From contig CAUBIC010000001.1 in NCBI GenBank assembly GCA_958435945.1, positions 372,001 to 436,000 on the forward strand: 64,000 bases of DNA. Reading direction: 5' to 3'. The translations under genes were made by a program, and so were the position numbers. Each line of letters starts with the position of its first letter. The first letter of the stretch is position 1. Of the stretch, positions 1 to 8,512 are shown piece by piece. The notes under the pieces are model-generated. The model searched no databases and was not told the origin of the DNA. It saw only the letters and a list, made by a program, of their open reading frames with translations. Origin of the DNA: an uncultured Collinsella sp. GTDB taxonomy: Bacteria; Actinomycetota; Coriobacteriia; Coriobacteriales; Coriobacteriaceae.

Positions 1-603
1 ATGCCCTTGTATCAAGAGCTGCGCCGCCGCATGGATGCCGGCGAGTTTGGCCGCATGAACCTCGCTCAGCTCAACTTTGGTAGCTACAAGGAGTACGGCG
101 ACCTGACCAACCGTTTCTACAATCGCAACCTCGCCGGCGGTGCCATGCTCGATATTGGCGTATACGCCCTGTCCGTCATGCGCCTGTTTATGGCGAGCCA
201 GCCCGTCGAGGTCGTGTCTCTGGGTAACACCTGCGAGACCGGCGTGGACGTTGCAGGCGGCATCGTCTGCCGCAATGCCGAGCAGCAGCTGGGCGTCGTG
301 AGCCTTACGCTCCACTCCAAGCAGCCAAAGCGCTCGGTTATCAGCTTTGACAATTGCTATGTCGAGGTCAACGAGTATCCGCGCGCCGATCACGCGACGA
401 TCGTGTGGACCGCGGACGGTCATCGCGAGGAGGTCGCCGCGGGCACCGAGGCTTATGCCCTGTGCTACGAGATGGCTGACCTCGAGCAGGCCGTCGCCGG
501 CGACGATTCCAAGCGTGAGCTTCTGGATTATGCTTCTGATGTGATGGAGCTCATGACCAAGCTCCGCGCCGATTGGGGAGTCGTCTACCCCGAGGAGGAG
601 TAA
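1..603 (+). CDS. Gfo/Idh/MocA-family oxidoreductase, C-terminal part (5' end outside window)
   Basis: This 200-residue frame runs from the first base, so the gene is cut by the window edge. Family members are about 330 residues, and the missing part is the N-terminal NAD(P)-binding Rossmann domain. What remains is the substrate-binding C-terminal domain, recognisable from the GGAMLDIGVYAL stretch (about residues 46-57), which resembles the family GG-LLDIG-Y motif. Substrate cannot be inferred; the family oxidises sugars, inositols and related compounds with NAD(P). It ends 3 nt before the DeoR-type regulator and is probably cotranscribed with it, next to a fructose-type PTS gene. Family call good, substrate unknown. 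Confidence 0.75.
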   Translation: MPLYQELRRRMDAGEFGRMNLAQLNFGSYKEYGDLTNRFYNRNLAGGAMLDIGVYALSVMRLFMASQPVEVVSLGNTCETGVDVAGGIVCRNAEQQLGVVSLTLHSKQPKRSVISFDNCYVEVNEYPRADHATIVWTADGHREEVAAGTEAYALCYEMADLEQAVAGDDSKRELLDYASDVMELMTKLRADWGVVYPEEE

Positions 604-606
604 GCG

Positions 607-1353
607 ATGCTTGCGGAAGATAGGCTCAACACGATCGTGTCGATGGTGCGGCAGGCTGGCTCGGTAACGGTGCCCGAGCTTGCCGATGCCCTGGGCGTGA
701 CGGCGTCTACCATTCGACGCGACCTACAGACGCTCGACCGAGCGCACCGCATCGCCAAGGTGCACGGTGGCGCGACAAGTCTTGAGCGCGCGCACGTGAC
801 GCGCGACCTAACGATCAGTGAGCGCAGTGATCTCCATAACGACGACAAGGAGCGTATCTGCGCCCGCGCCGCGGCGCTCGTGGAGCCCGAGAGCTTTGTG
901 TACATCGATTCGGGTTCGACAACGCTCAGACTCATCGAGCATCTTCCGCATCTCGAATCGGTCACCTATGTGACTGATTCCGTGCTCCATGCTCAGCATC
1001 TCGCTGTGCGCGGCATGCGCACCGTGGTGCTGGGCGGCGAGCTTAAACCCGAGACCGAGGCGCTCGTTGGCCCCGATGCTCTGGCAACCCTAGACCGCTA
1101 CAACTTTAACTGCGGCTTTTGGGGTTCTAACGGCATTGCCGCCGAGCAGGGCTTTACGACGCCCGATATCGAGGAAGCGCAGGTCAAGCGTATCTCGATG
1201 CGCCATACAGCCAAACGCTTCGTAATCTCGGACGCCAGTAAGTTTGGCATGGTGGCTCCCGTAAAATTCGCGGACTTCCGTGACGTAACGGTTATCACCG
1301 CGGGCGAGGTGCCCGCTAAGTACCAGACGATGGAAAACGTCATCACGGTTTAG
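607..1353 (+). CDS. DeoR-family sugar-responsive transcriptional regulator
   Basis: A 248-residue protein of normal DeoR-family length. The N-terminal winged helix-turn-helix is clear (ELADALGVTASTIRRDLQTL, about residues 21-40), and the rest is a DeoR sensor domain of the ribose-5-phosphate-isomerase-like fold with the typical IDSGSTTLRL stretch near residue 100. Such regulators bind phosphorylated sugars and control nearby transport and catabolic genes, so the fructose-type PTS gene 255 nt downstream is the obvious target. The ATG follows the upstream stop by 3 nt, implying translational coupling. FruR-like function is an inference from context. Confidence 0.85.
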   Translation: MLAEDRLNTIVSMVRQAGSVTVPELADALGVTASTIRRDLQTLDRAHRIAKVHGGATSLERAHVTRDLTISERSDLHNDDKERICARAAALVEPESFVYIDSGSTTLRLIEHLPHLESVTYVTDSVLHAQHLAVRGMRTVVLGGELKPETEALVGPDALATLDRYNFNCGFWGSNGIAAEQGFTTPDIEEAQVKRISMRHTAKRFVISDASKFGMVAPVKFADFRDVTVITAGEVPAKYQTMENVITV

Positions 1354-1375
1354 CAACGGGGCGAAGCAAGGCCAA

Positions 1376-1412
1376 AACCACCACAAAGGTGCCTGTCCCC
1401 ATTGTGGTGGTT
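1376..1412. repeat. 11-bp perfect inverted repeat in a dispersed element
   Basis: AACCACCACAA (1376-1386) is exactly complementary to TTGTGGTGGTT (1402-1412). The left arm and loop (CAAAACCACCACAAAGGTGC and the next 6 nt, 1373-1398) recur with two differences at 3505-3530. The GGTGCCTGTCCCC core resembles repeats that I associate with REP-like elements mobilised by Y1 transposases, though no transposase is present here. Confidence 0.6.
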
Positions 1413-1414
1413 CC

Positions 1415-1486
1415 GATGGCCCCGTCGGGCATGATTTCCCAGTACCCCTGTTTCCATACGACGTGATCATGCCCGCCGGGGCCATC
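1415..1486. repeat. 21-bp inverted repeat upstream of the PTS gene
   Basis: Positions 1415-1435 and 1466-1486 are complementary over 21 bp with one mismatch, enclosing a 30-nt loop. The element fills the gap between the DeoR-type gene and the PTS gene and could act as a leader structure or DeoR target. The minus strand here also reads as a short peptide-like frame (with WEIMPDG), possibly an old gene remnant; this is weak. Confidence 0.55.
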
Positions 1487-1608
1487 GTATAGATATCGCT
1501 TAAAAGCGCCGTCACTTCGGCGCTATCAATCACTCAAACACAAGGTAATACGCAGGTTGTGACCCTCAGAAGGGGAGGGCTGGGCCTGCTTGTGCAAAAG
1601 GAGGAAAC

Positions 1609-3099
1609 ATGTCAGCTGCAAACGAGAAGGTGGGGGGCGGCACTTACGATGTCGTTGCCATCACGGCATGTCCAACGGGCATTGCTCACACATTTATGGC
1701 GGCCAAAGGGTTGGAAGACCAGGCAGCCAAGATGGGCGTGAGCATTAAGGTCGAGACTCAGGGTTCGGGCGGCGCTAAAAATGTACTGACCGCGGCAGAC
1801 ATCGCTGGTGCCAAGGGTGTCATCATTGCGGCGGATAAAAATGTCGAGCTTGATCGCTTCGATGGCAAGTCGGTTTACTCCTGTGCGGTGACGCGTGGCA
1901 TTAATGACGCCGAGGAACTTATCAATATTGCGCTTGCGGGCAATGCGCCTATTCATCATGTGTCCGGCGGCGCCGCGGTACAGGCGGCTGCCGAGGGCGA
2001 ATCCGAGGGTTTGGGCCGCAGGGTCTATAAGGACCTGATGAACGGCGTTTCGCACATGCTCCCCTTTGTTGTTGGCGGCGGCATCCTCATGGCGCTTTCG
2101 TTCTTGCTGGACCAGGCGGGGTTGGGCACGAGCGCATACGGCCACAGCACTCCGGTCGCGGCCTTCTTTAACCTTGCGGGCAACCAGGCGTTCAACTTTA
2201 TGCTCCCCATCCTTGCGGGCTATATTGCCATGTCCATTGCTGACCGTCCGGGCTTGGCCGCGGGCTTTGTGGGTGGCTGGATTGCAAAGCAGGGCTTTAC
2301 GTTGGGCTATCTCACCACGGCAATGGATGCCGATGCCCAGACTCAGCTTGTCTCTGCTGGCTTTTTGGGCGCGCTGCTGGTCGGTTTTGCCGCCGGCATT
2401 ATCGTCAATGCGCTCAAGAAGGCCGCAAGCGTGCTACCCGAGTCGCTCGACGGTATCAAGCCCATGCTCATCTACCCCGTGCTGGGCATTCTCTTTACGA
2501 GTCTCTTTATGATGGCCGTTAACCCGATTATGGGCGTTATCAACACCGCCATTAGCGGCGCGCTCAACGGTCTTTCGGGCACGAGCATCGTTCTTTTGGG
2601 CATTATCTGCGCCGGCATGCAGGCGACCGACATGGGTGGTCCCATCAACAAGGCCGCATATGTCTTTGGCACCGCGGCCCTTGCCGAGCAAACGCTGCAG
2701 GGCAATATGATCATGGCTGCCGTCATGGCGGGCGGTATGGTACCGCCGCTGGTCATCGCGCTCTCCACGACGTTCTTTAAGAACCGCTGGACCGAGGCCG
2801 ATCGCAAGGCAGGCCTGGTGAACTACATCATGGGTCTGTCGTTTATCACCGAGGGTGCCATTCCCTTTGCCGCGGCCGATCCGCTTCGCGTGTTGCCCGC
2901 CTGCATCCTGGGATCTGCGACCGCCGGCGGTCTGTCGATGCTCTTTGGTTGCGCGAGCCCCGCTCCGCACGGTGGCGCCTGGGTTATCGCGGTCATCACG
3001 AACCCGGTGCAGTACCTGTTGGCCCTTGCTATCGGCGCTGTGGTCGGCTGCTTGGTTCTGAGCTTCCTTAAGAAGCCTCTCGACAAGGCTACCGAGTAG
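1609..3099 (+). CDS. PTS fructose-type transporter, fused IIB and IIC domains
   Basis: A 496-residue membrane permease of the fructose PTS family that imports and phosphorylates a sugar. The IIB domain occupies about residues 12-105, with the phosphorylated cysteine in TACPTGIAHT (Cys21). The IIC domain follows from about residue 135, with many hydrophobic segments and the family stretches GGGILMALSF and GGPINKAAY. There is no IIA domain here or nearby, and no 1-phosphofructokinase gene in view, so IIA must come from elsewhere. A strong AGGAGG lies 9 nt before the ATG. It follows a DeoR-type regulator and ends at a terminator. The exact sugar is not shown by the sequence. Confidence 0.9.
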   Translation: MSAANEKVGGGTYDVVAITACPTGIAHTFMAAKGLEDQAAKMGVSIKVETQGSGGAKNVLTAADIAGAKGVIIAADKNVELDRFDGKSVYSCAVTRGINDAEELINIALAGNAPIHHVSGGAAVQAAAEGESEGLGRRVYKDLMNGVSHMLPFVVGGGILMALSFLLDQAGLGTSAYGHSTPVAAFFNLAGNQAFNFMLPILAGYIAMSIADRPGLAAGFVGGWIAKQGFTLGYLTTAMDADAQTQLVSAGFLGALLVGFAAGIIVNALKKAASVLPESLDGIKPMLIYPVLGILFTSLFMMAVNPIMGVINTAISGALNGLSGTSIVLLGIICAGMQATDMGGPINKAAYVFGTAALAEQTLQGNMIMAAVMAGGMVPPLVIALSTTFFKNRWTEADRKAGLVNYIMGLSFITEGAIPFAAADPLRVLPACILGSATAGGLSMLFGCASPAPHGGAWVIAVITNPVQYLLALAIGAVVGCLVLSFLKKPLDKATE

Positions 3100-3125
3100 C
3101 GGGAGCGGAAGGGTCTTGCCAATGG

Positions 3126-3163
3126 AAAGGCGGTAACGTCCACCAGGGACGTTACCGCCTTTT
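3126..3163 (+). terminator. Rho-independent terminator after the PTS gene
   Basis: A perfect 15-bp stem, AAAGGCGGTAACGTC (3126-3140) with GACGTTACCGCCTTT (3148-3162), with a 7-nt loop and a short T-run. It lies 26 nt after the PTS stop. Confidence 0.9.
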
Positions 3164-3180
3164 GCTGTTTGGGGATTTGT

Positions 3181-3473
3181 CTCGATCTGTAACAGGAAGA
3201 GAGGGATATGGGTTCCAGATGTTACAAGCTGAGATGTTTTTCCTGGTGGTCCCATAACGTCTCAATCTGTAACAGGAAGGTCAAAATGCGGGCTCCAGAT
3301 GTTACAGATCGAGATGATTTCTCCGGTGGGATCCGAATATCTCAATCTGTAACATCTTGGGCCGATTTTGACGAGTTATTGTTACAGATTGAGATTTTCC
3401 CTTGAGGGGGATTCGAATGTCTCGATCTGTAACAGATAGACCGGAAAATGGGTTCTAACTGTTACAGATCGAG
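3181..3473. repeat. Array of four 80-bp units with alternating-orientation 14-nt arms
   Basis: The arm CTCRATCTGTAACA starts at 3181, 3261, 3341 and 3421, exactly 80 bp apart. Its reverse complement, TGTTACAGATYGAG (degenerate in the first unit), starts at 3220, 3300, 3380 and 3460, always 39 nt after the left arm. The arms are nearly invariant, whereas the roughly 25-nt segments between them differ. The array lies between a terminator and the 3' end of a convergent gene, with no coding frame. Each unit could fold as a hairpin or bind a dimeric protein. It is not CRISPR-like, because the arms alternate direction and the spacers are too short. Confidence 0.85.
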
Positions 3474-3504
3474 ACGTTTTGGGACCGTGGCTGAGCCATT
3501 GCGG

Positions 3505-3530
3505 CAAAACCACCACGAAGGTGCCTGCCC
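3505..3530. repeat. Second copy of the dispersed element seen at 1373-1398
   Basis: This 26-bp stretch matches 1373-1398 at 24 of 26 positions (core AAGGTGCCTG). It is followed by CCTGCC/GGCAGG, a small hairpin at 3524-3541, just beyond the 3' end of the pseudouridine synthase gene, where it may help end minus-strand transcription. Confidence 0.5.
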
Positions 3531-3543
3531 TTTTTGGCAGGTT

Positions 3544-4203
3544 TTAGGGCTCCCAGGGGCAGGGGGCTTCGATGTGGATGTGCTCGCCGGTTACGGGATG
3601 CGTAAAGGACACGCTGTGGGCATGGAGCATCAGGCCGCAGGGACGCGGCGTGCCGTAGAGCTCGTCGCCCACCAGGGGATGACGCTCGCTCGCCAGATGC
3701 ACGCGGATCTGGTGTTTGCGGCCGGTGAGCAGCTCGACATCGATATACGAGCGCGTGGGCAGGCCACGACGGCTCTTAAGACGCTTGAGCACCTTCACGC
3801 GCGTTTGAGACGGCTTGCCACTGGCGCCGACGCGCATCTTGCGGCTGTCGTGACGGTCGCGGGCGATGGGCTTGTCGATGAGCTTCTCGTTCCAGTCGAT
3901 CTTGCCCTCGGCGAGCGCCAGGTAGTGCTTTTCGAAAGCGTGGTCGATGACCATCTGGTCAAAGGCGGGCTGCGTCTGCTTGTCGAGCGAAAACAGCACC
4001 ACGCCGGTGGTGTCACGGTCCAGGCGGTTGAGCGGCTGCATGTCGGTTGCGGCAAAGCCGTCGCCCATCGCCAACAGCAGGTCGCTGGCGTAGTCGGTAA
4101 GCGTGCGCTCGCCGGTGCCGTCGCCGTGGACGATCATGCCGGCGGGCTTGTCGATGGCCATGAGCCAGGCGTCGCAGTAGAGGACTTGAGGTTCTTCGTT
4201 CAC
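3544..4203 (-). CDS. RluA-family pseudouridine synthase
   Basis: A 219-residue enzyme that isomerises uridine to pseudouridine in rRNA or tRNA. The catalytic motif is NRLDRDTTG (about residues 58-66), with the nucleophilic aspartate in the RLD-R-T core; RKHQIRVHLA and HPLVGDELYG are further family motifs. No S4 domain is present, so it is a short RluA/RluC-type form with undefined target. The start is GTG, chosen because GAAAGG lies just upstream on the minus strand. It begins 15 nt after the U32 gene ends and is probably cotranscribed with it, which suggests linked RNA-modification roles. Confidence 0.88.
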   Translation of the reverse strand: MNEEPQVLYCDAWLMAIDKPAGMIVHGDGTGERTLTDYASDLLLAMGDGFAATDMQPLNRLDRDTTGVVLFSLDKQTQPAFDQMVIDHAFEKHYLALAEGKIDWNEKLIDKPIARDRHDSRKMRVGASGKPSQTRVKVLKRLKSRRGLPTRSYIDVELLTGRKHQIRVHLASERHPLVGDELYGTPRPCGLMLHAHSVSFTHPVTGEHIHIEAPCPWEP

Positions 4204-4218
4204 GTGTAAGCCTTTCGG

Positions 4219-6714
4219 TTAGCTGATTCCCACAAACATGCAGCCCGAGGTCGCCCCGCGTAGGCGGGCGGCGGGCTTGCGGCCGGCTTGCGCGGCCTCG
4301 ACGGCGCGACGAACGCGGGCGACGGCGCGGCCCACCTCATCCGTCTCGAGCAGCGTTCCGTCCACCATGAGACGACGCACGCCGGCATCGAGCAGCTGAG
4401 GGACCTGCGGCGTGAGGTCGATGGGATAGGCATCGTACAGGCGAGAGCGGCCGTGGATATCGGTGCGGACAGGCATGACCTTTCCGTCGATATTCTTGAG
4501 CGAGAGCTTGCGGGCGCGCAGGCGGCAGTTGGCGCAATCGTGGATGCAGCCGTTGGCAACCTGCAGAATGCAGTGCTCGCTTGTCATGACGCGCGGGCGG
4601 CCAAAGACGGTGATGCCCAGAGCCGCGGGCGCGGCGGCGCCGAGCGAGACAATCTCGTCGAGCGTGATTTCGGGCGAGAGCCAAAACGCACCGGCTCCGC
4701 GCTCGGCAAGCGCCTCCATGCAGGGCGTGTTGTGCACCGGCAGGCAAGAGCGAATCTCGGCCGTGGCGCCGGCATGCGCGGCTACGGCGAGCTCAGAGAT
4801 ATTGCCGACGGCGACGGTGATTCCAGCATTGATCCAGGGATCGACGCGCTCGTGGTCGACGGCGCGGCAGACCTCGTCGAGTACAGGCACGATACCCTGC
4901 TCAAATGCATCGGCGGGGGAGAGCTCGGCCGTATCGAGCGCGTCGGTGGTCATGTAGATGCGCGTGGCGCCCTCGGCACGAACTGCCTCGGCGGCTTCGA
5001 GCGTGGTGACGGTGGCGCAGATCTGCGGCTCGTCGCGGTAATGCTCGGGCATGGCGCGGGAATCACTGGTTACAATCGCCGGCAACTCGAGCGTTTTCGC
5101 GCGCTCCTCGTACGGTGCCAGAATGGCCTCTTCCAGCGCCGTACAAGCGGCGGCGCGCACCTTGTGCACGGCGGAAAAGCCCATACCGCAGCCGGCGTCG
5201 AGCGAAACGTCAAAGCTTGCGGCCTCAAAGGGAGAGGAGCCCATGCGCCCGACGTGCTCAACCAGATCGGATGCCTCGACGGCGCGGGTCTTGGCGGCCT
5301 CGACGGTAAAGCCCGTGGCCGTGGCCGTAAGCGAAGGATCGTCGCAACAGGTGAGCGTAACGGCAAACGGCTCGCCCAGACGCGCCACAACGGACACGTC
5401 AACAGCTCGGCGGCGCAGCACATCGCGCTTGAGCGCGGCGCCGGCGGCGTCAATGGCGCGCTGGCTTCGAATCACGCGCACGCGGCAGCCCTCGGGCATG
5501 CTACGGGGCGCGCGACACTCGATAACATCGCCCGCGGCGGCATCATCGGCGGCGATGGTGGTCAGAAATTGGTCGAACTCATCGTCGTGGCGAAGCTCCA
5601 GCAGGTCGCCTTTGCCCACGGGCTCAAACAGCTCAATGCGGGCGATGGCGGCGCGGCGACGGCGGTCGTCGGGCTTGAGGCCGCGCACATCGCGGTTGGC
5701 CGGGCGGCTGCCCAGCACCGTGCCCACGATCTGGCCGCGGTTGTTGGAACGCTCATAGCTCATCATCTCGTCGCCCGAGGTGCCGTCCTGATAGGCGTGC
5801 GTAAAGTCGCGGTTGAAGCAGCACTTGAGCTGGCGCTGGCGGGCGGCTTCCTCGTCCTTGGCAACGGCGGCTCCGGATAGCATGTCGTCAATTTCGTGAC
5901 GATACACATCAACGATGGAGTACACGTAATCGGGAGCCTTCATGCGGCCCTCGAGCTTGAGCGATGCGGCGCCGGCGTCATACAGACGGCGAACAAGCTG
6001 CGATGTGTTGGTGTCACGCGGGCATAGCGCACGCTCGCGGCCGGCGGGGGAGAGAGCGCGACCGTTTTCGTCGATCAGCTCGTAGGGCAGGCGGCAGGGC
6101 TGGGCGCACATGCCGCGGTTGGCCGAGCGGCCCGCCATGGCAAAGCTCGAGAGCAGGCATAGGCCCGAGTAGCAAAAGCAGATGGCACCGTGGCTAAAGA
6201 CCTCCAGGTCAACGTCGGGCGCGGCGTCGTGGATGGCAGCAATCTCGTCGATGGAGAGCTCGCGCGAGAGGGTCACGCGGTCGGCGCCCTGCTCACGGCA
6301 CCAAAGGGTTCCGCGGTCGTCGTGGATGTTCGCCTGGGTTGAGATGTGCGTCTCGATGCCGGGCATCGTGCGCTTGACCTCAAAGAACAGACCCCAGTCC
6401 TGGATGATGAAGGCGTCGGCGCCCAGCGTGGAGCAGCGATGGATGAGTTGCAGCGCATCGCCCATCTCGGACTGCTTGATGACGATGTTGACCGTGACGT
6501 AGACGCGCGACCCGGCTAGATGTGCGGCGCGGCAGGCTTGCTCAAAGGCCTCGTCGGTAAAGTTGGTTGCCTTGCGGCGGGCGTTAAAGCTGCCCATGCC
6601 GCAATAGATGGCGTCTGCCCCCGCGGCGAGTGCGGCGGCAAAAGGCTCGGGCCCTCCGGCGGGCGCCAAAAGCTCGGGTCTGCGGTTGGTGGTTCGACTG
6701 GCGGTTGCGGTCAT
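4219..6714 (-). CDS. Peptidase U32-family protein, probable RNA hydroxylase type (RlhA/TrhP-like)
   Basis: An 831-residue U32 protein. The N-terminal U32 barrel opens with ELLAPAGGPEPFAAALAAG (about residues 14-32) and contains ADAIYCGMGSFNAR. Conserved cysteines cluster at GAICFCYSGLC and RGMCAQPCR, where the family binds an iron-sulfur cluster. The long C-terminal part is a DUF3656-like and collagenase-like region ending with another Cys cluster (HCILQVANGCIHDCANC). Characterised members hydroxylate tRNA or 23S rRNA rather than cleave proteins, consistent with the pseudouridine synthase directly downstream. A paralogue lies at 51.9-53.9 kb. ATG with GAAAGGCAGG upstream. Confidence 0.85.
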   Translation of the reverse strand: MTATASRTTNRRPELLAPAGGPEPFAAALAAGADAIYCGMGSFNARRKATNFTDEAFEQACRAAHLAGSRVYVTVNIVIKQSEMGDALQLIHRCSTLGADAFIIQDWGLFFEVKRTMPGIETHISTQANIHDDRGTLWCREQGADRVTLSRELSIDEIAAIHDAAPDVDLEVFSHGAICFCYSGLCLLSSFAMAGRSANRGMCAQPCRLPYELIDENGRALSPAGRERALCPRDTNTSQLVRRLYDAGAASLKLEGRMKAPDYVYSIVDVYRHEIDDMLSGAAVAKDEEAARQRQLKCCFNRDFTHAYQDGTSGDEMMSYERSNNRGQIVGTVLGSRPANRDVRGLKPDDRRRRAAIARIELFEPVGKGDLLELRHDDEFDQFLTTIAADDAAAGDVIECRAPRSMPEGCRVRVIRSQRAIDAAGAALKRDVLRRRAVDVSVVARLGEPFAVTLTCCDDPSLTATATGFTVEAAKTRAVEASDLVEHVGRMGSSPFEAASFDVSLDAGCGMGFSAVHKVRAAACTALEEAILAPYEERAKTLELPAIVTSDSRAMPEHYRDEPQICATVTTLEAAEAVRAEGATRIYMTTDALDTAELSPADAFEQGIVPVLDEVCRAVDHERVDPWINAGITVAVGNISELAVAAHAGATAEIRSCLPVHNTPCMEALAERGAGAFWLSPEITLDEIVSLGAAAPAALGITVFGRPRVMTSEHCILQVANGCIHDCANCRLRARKLSLKNIDGKVMPVRTDIHGRSRLYDAYPIDLTPQVPQLLDAGVRRLMVDGTLLETDEVGRAVARVRRAVEAAQAGRKPAARLRGATSGCMFVGIS

Positions 6715-6934
6715 ATCCTGCCTTTCAAAATGCTCAGATACTCAAAAGTATAGTGGCGTCGCTGCGGTGGGCGACGCCCGCAGCCTAAGCAGGACAAAGT
6801 CTTCAGCAGCTTGGACTGGCTGCTCCACATGAGAACCGTTCAGCGGTTCGGGGAAACCGTTGGGCGATAAAATATTCTCGCAAGCTGATAATATCCTTGC
6901 ATCAAACAGAAACCTTGAGTACTATCCCAATCAA

Positions 6935-6980
6935 GCGCGGTGTTCAGACCGAACTGTGCCTCCCGGTGCGAACACCGCGC
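6935..6980 (+). promoter_or_regulatory. Leader hairpin upstream of ridA
   Basis: GCGCGGTGTTC (6935-6945) is perfectly complementary to GAACACCGCGC (6970-6980). It lies 34 nt before the ridA start, inside the 299-bp gap shared with the divergent U32 gene. No T-run follows, so it is more likely an mRNA leader structure or operator than a terminator. AT-rich stretches near 6870-6900 probably hold the promoter, but no convincing -35/-10 pair was assigned. Confidence 0.45.
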
Positions 6981-7013
6981 TCACGCTCTCTATTTGATCG
7001 TAAGGAGAAAAAC

Positions 7014-7391
7014 ATGAGCAAGGCCGTCGTGTCTTCCGATAACGCACCCGCAGCCATCGGCCCGTATTCCCCCGGCATCCAGACCGGCAACATGGTGTTC
7101 CTGTCCGGCCAGCTGGGCATCGACCCCGCAACCGGCAAGATGCCCGAGGGCGTCGAGGCCCAGGCTAAGCAGTCCCTTGCTAACGTCGAGGCTCTGCTGA
7201 CCGCTGCCGGCGCCACCTTTGCCGATGTCGTCAAGACCACGGTCTACCTGGCCGACATTGCCGACTTCGCTGCCGTGAACGAGATCTACGCTTCCAAGTT
7301 CGAGGCTCCGTTCCCCGCGCGCAGCGCTTTCCAGGTTGCCGCTCTTCCGGCCGGCGGTCTGGTCGAGATCGAGGTCGTCGCCGCTCTCTAA
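7014..7391 (+). CDS. ridA: RidA-family enamine/imine deaminase
   Basis: A 125-residue protein of typical RidA length. It has the family features AIGPYSPGIQ near the N-terminus, FLSGQLGIDP, and the substrate-binding arginine in FPARSAFQVAALP near the C-terminus. RidA hydrolyses reactive 2-aminoacrylate and related enamines released by PLP enzymes. That matters here because a diaminopropionate ammonia-lyase, which makes such intermediates, is encoded at 26.4 kb. The ATG at 7014 follows AAGGAG by a normal distance; an upstream in-frame ATG at 6897 lacks a ribosome-binding site and would break the family length. Confidence 0.92.
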   Translation: MSKAVVSSDNAPAAIGPYSPGIQTGNMVFLSGQLGIDPATGKMPEGVEAQAKQSLANVEALLTAAGATFADVVKTTVYLADIADFAAVNEIYASKFEAPFPARSAFQVAALPAGGLVEIEVVAAL

Positions 7392-7421
7392 GGTGTTGAC
7401 AACAACTAAACATGACATGCA

Positions 7422-7459
7422 AAAAGACCCTGCAGTGCGTGTGAACTGCAGGGTCTTTT
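7422..7459. terminator. Bidirectional terminator between ridA and the convergent regulator gene
   Basis: Perfect 15-bp stem, AAAAGACCCTGCAGT (7422-7436) with ACTGCAGGGTCTTTT (7445-7459), 8-nt loop. The A-run and T-run allow function on both strands, serving ridA and the minus-strand regulator. Confidence 0.92.
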
Positions 7460-7503
7460 GTCAAGTGTCGGATCGCTTGTGGAGCCGCGCTTCATGTTGC
7501 CCG

Positions 7504-8160
7504 TTAGCCCTCCTTGCGAACTTTTTGCAGGTAGCGGTAGACGCTGGGCTCCGAGATACCCAGCGCGGTGGCGGCGCAGGCCACGGCGCCCTTGAGCATG
7601 AACACCCCGTTGCCGTTGAGGTGGCGAATGACGTCCACGCGGTCGCTCTGACCAAGCGACGCCACATCCAGCCCGCGCGTGCTCAGCAACTCGGCAATGC
7701 TGCGGTCGATGAGCTCCTGTGTGGACTCCGAAAGGCTTTCGACCTCGATAGGGGCGGGCTCCGTGCGCGTCGGCGCCGCGTCGAAGCACGCCATGAGCTG
7801 CTGCGCCATGGCGTTGATGGAGCGTACGGTCGAGAGGTCGGTGTTGACGCAGAGCATACCGACGATCTCGTCATTCTCGCGGATAAAGTACGTCGCTGAC
7901 TCCAACGTCTTGCCGCCGGCACCGCGCCCCTCGTAGCCCGTAATAAACGGCAGGTCGCGATACTTGGCGTCGTGCATGATCTTGAGTGCCAGATCGGTGG
8001 CGGGACCGCCGACCTTGCGGCCGCTCACGATGCCGTTGCGAATATCAACGATGGCGTGGTCGGGATCCGAGAAATCGTGCAGCACGATTTCGCTGTTTTT
8101 GCCGAGTATCTGCTCCAGAAAATCGACCATCGGCAAAAAGCGACGTACGGTCTCGTTCAC
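7504..8160 (-). CDS. YheO/DauR-like PAS-HTH transcriptional regulator (first copy)
   Basis: A 218-residue regulator. The N-terminal YheO-type PAS domain (about residues 10-120) is seen in ILGKNSEIVLHDF, IVDIRNGIVSGRKVGGPAT and GMLCVNTDLS. The C-terminal DauR-like HTH ends in ALGISEPSVYRYLQKVRKEG. GTG at 8160 was chosen because AAAGGAG lies at the right distance on the minus strand; upstream ATGs lack a site. It is divergent from the NCS2 permease that opens the first catabolic block, so it probably controls that block in response to a purine-derived ligand. A paralogue precedes ygeX at 25.5 kb. Confidence 0.85.
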   Translation of the reverse strand: MNETVRRFLPMVDFLEQILGKNSEIVLHDFSDPDHAIVDIRNGIVSGRKVGGPATDLALKIMHDAKYRDLPFITGYEGRGAGGKTLESATYFIRENDEIVGMLCVNTDLSTVRSINAMAQQLMACFDAAPTRTEPAPIEVESLSESTQELIDRSIAELLSTRGLDVASLGQSDRVDVIRHLNGNGVFMLKGAVACAATALGISEPSVYRYLQKVRKEG

Positions 8161-8396
8161 GGGCAACTCCTTTGGGTGAAATCGGAAATGTTCATAACAA
8201 TTTTTTCTCATGGTAACACGCTGCCCATCATCTCGTATATCCGCAGGTACATTGCGTAATGCAGACGAACGGTAGGAATTTAGCGGTAAACGGTTGACCA
8301 AAAGAAAAGTTAGATGTTATTTTGACCAGACACTTTCCTGACCTGCGGAAATGCGTTATCTCAGCTGAAGAATAGTCTGATAACAAAAAATTATTA

Positions 8397-8425
8397 TTGA
8401 GAATGAGAATCATCTTTAATACGAT
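8397..8425 (+). promoter_or_regulatory. Probable promoter of the NCS2 permease and first catabolic block
   Basis: TTGAGA (8397-8402) and TACGAT (8420-8425) are separated by exactly 17 nt, giving a leader of about 80 nt. The surrounding 352-bp gap (8161-8512) is AT-rich. It also holds TCCGCAGGT (8240-8248) with its exact complement ACCTGCGGA (8341-8349), and a weak AACAAA-type half-site at 8382-8387 touching the promoter. Regulatory roles are inferred. Confidence 0.5.
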
Positions 8426-8512
8426 ATGCAACGAAGGCACAACCTCAACCCCGCACTGCGTCACAATAGAGCGTTAGATGCGAAAACAACTACTTCGAGG
8501 ATTGGTGGTCAA

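Noticed and set aside
3181..3473. CRISPR array (also considered for 18.0-22.2 kb)
   Set aside because: Arms alternate in orientation, fillers are partly similar and of the wrong length, and no cas gene is present.
8161..8512. Purine riboswitch before the NCS2 permease
   Set aside because: The conserved core and loop sequences of the known purine aptamer were not found; DNA-level control by the divergent regulator is likelier.
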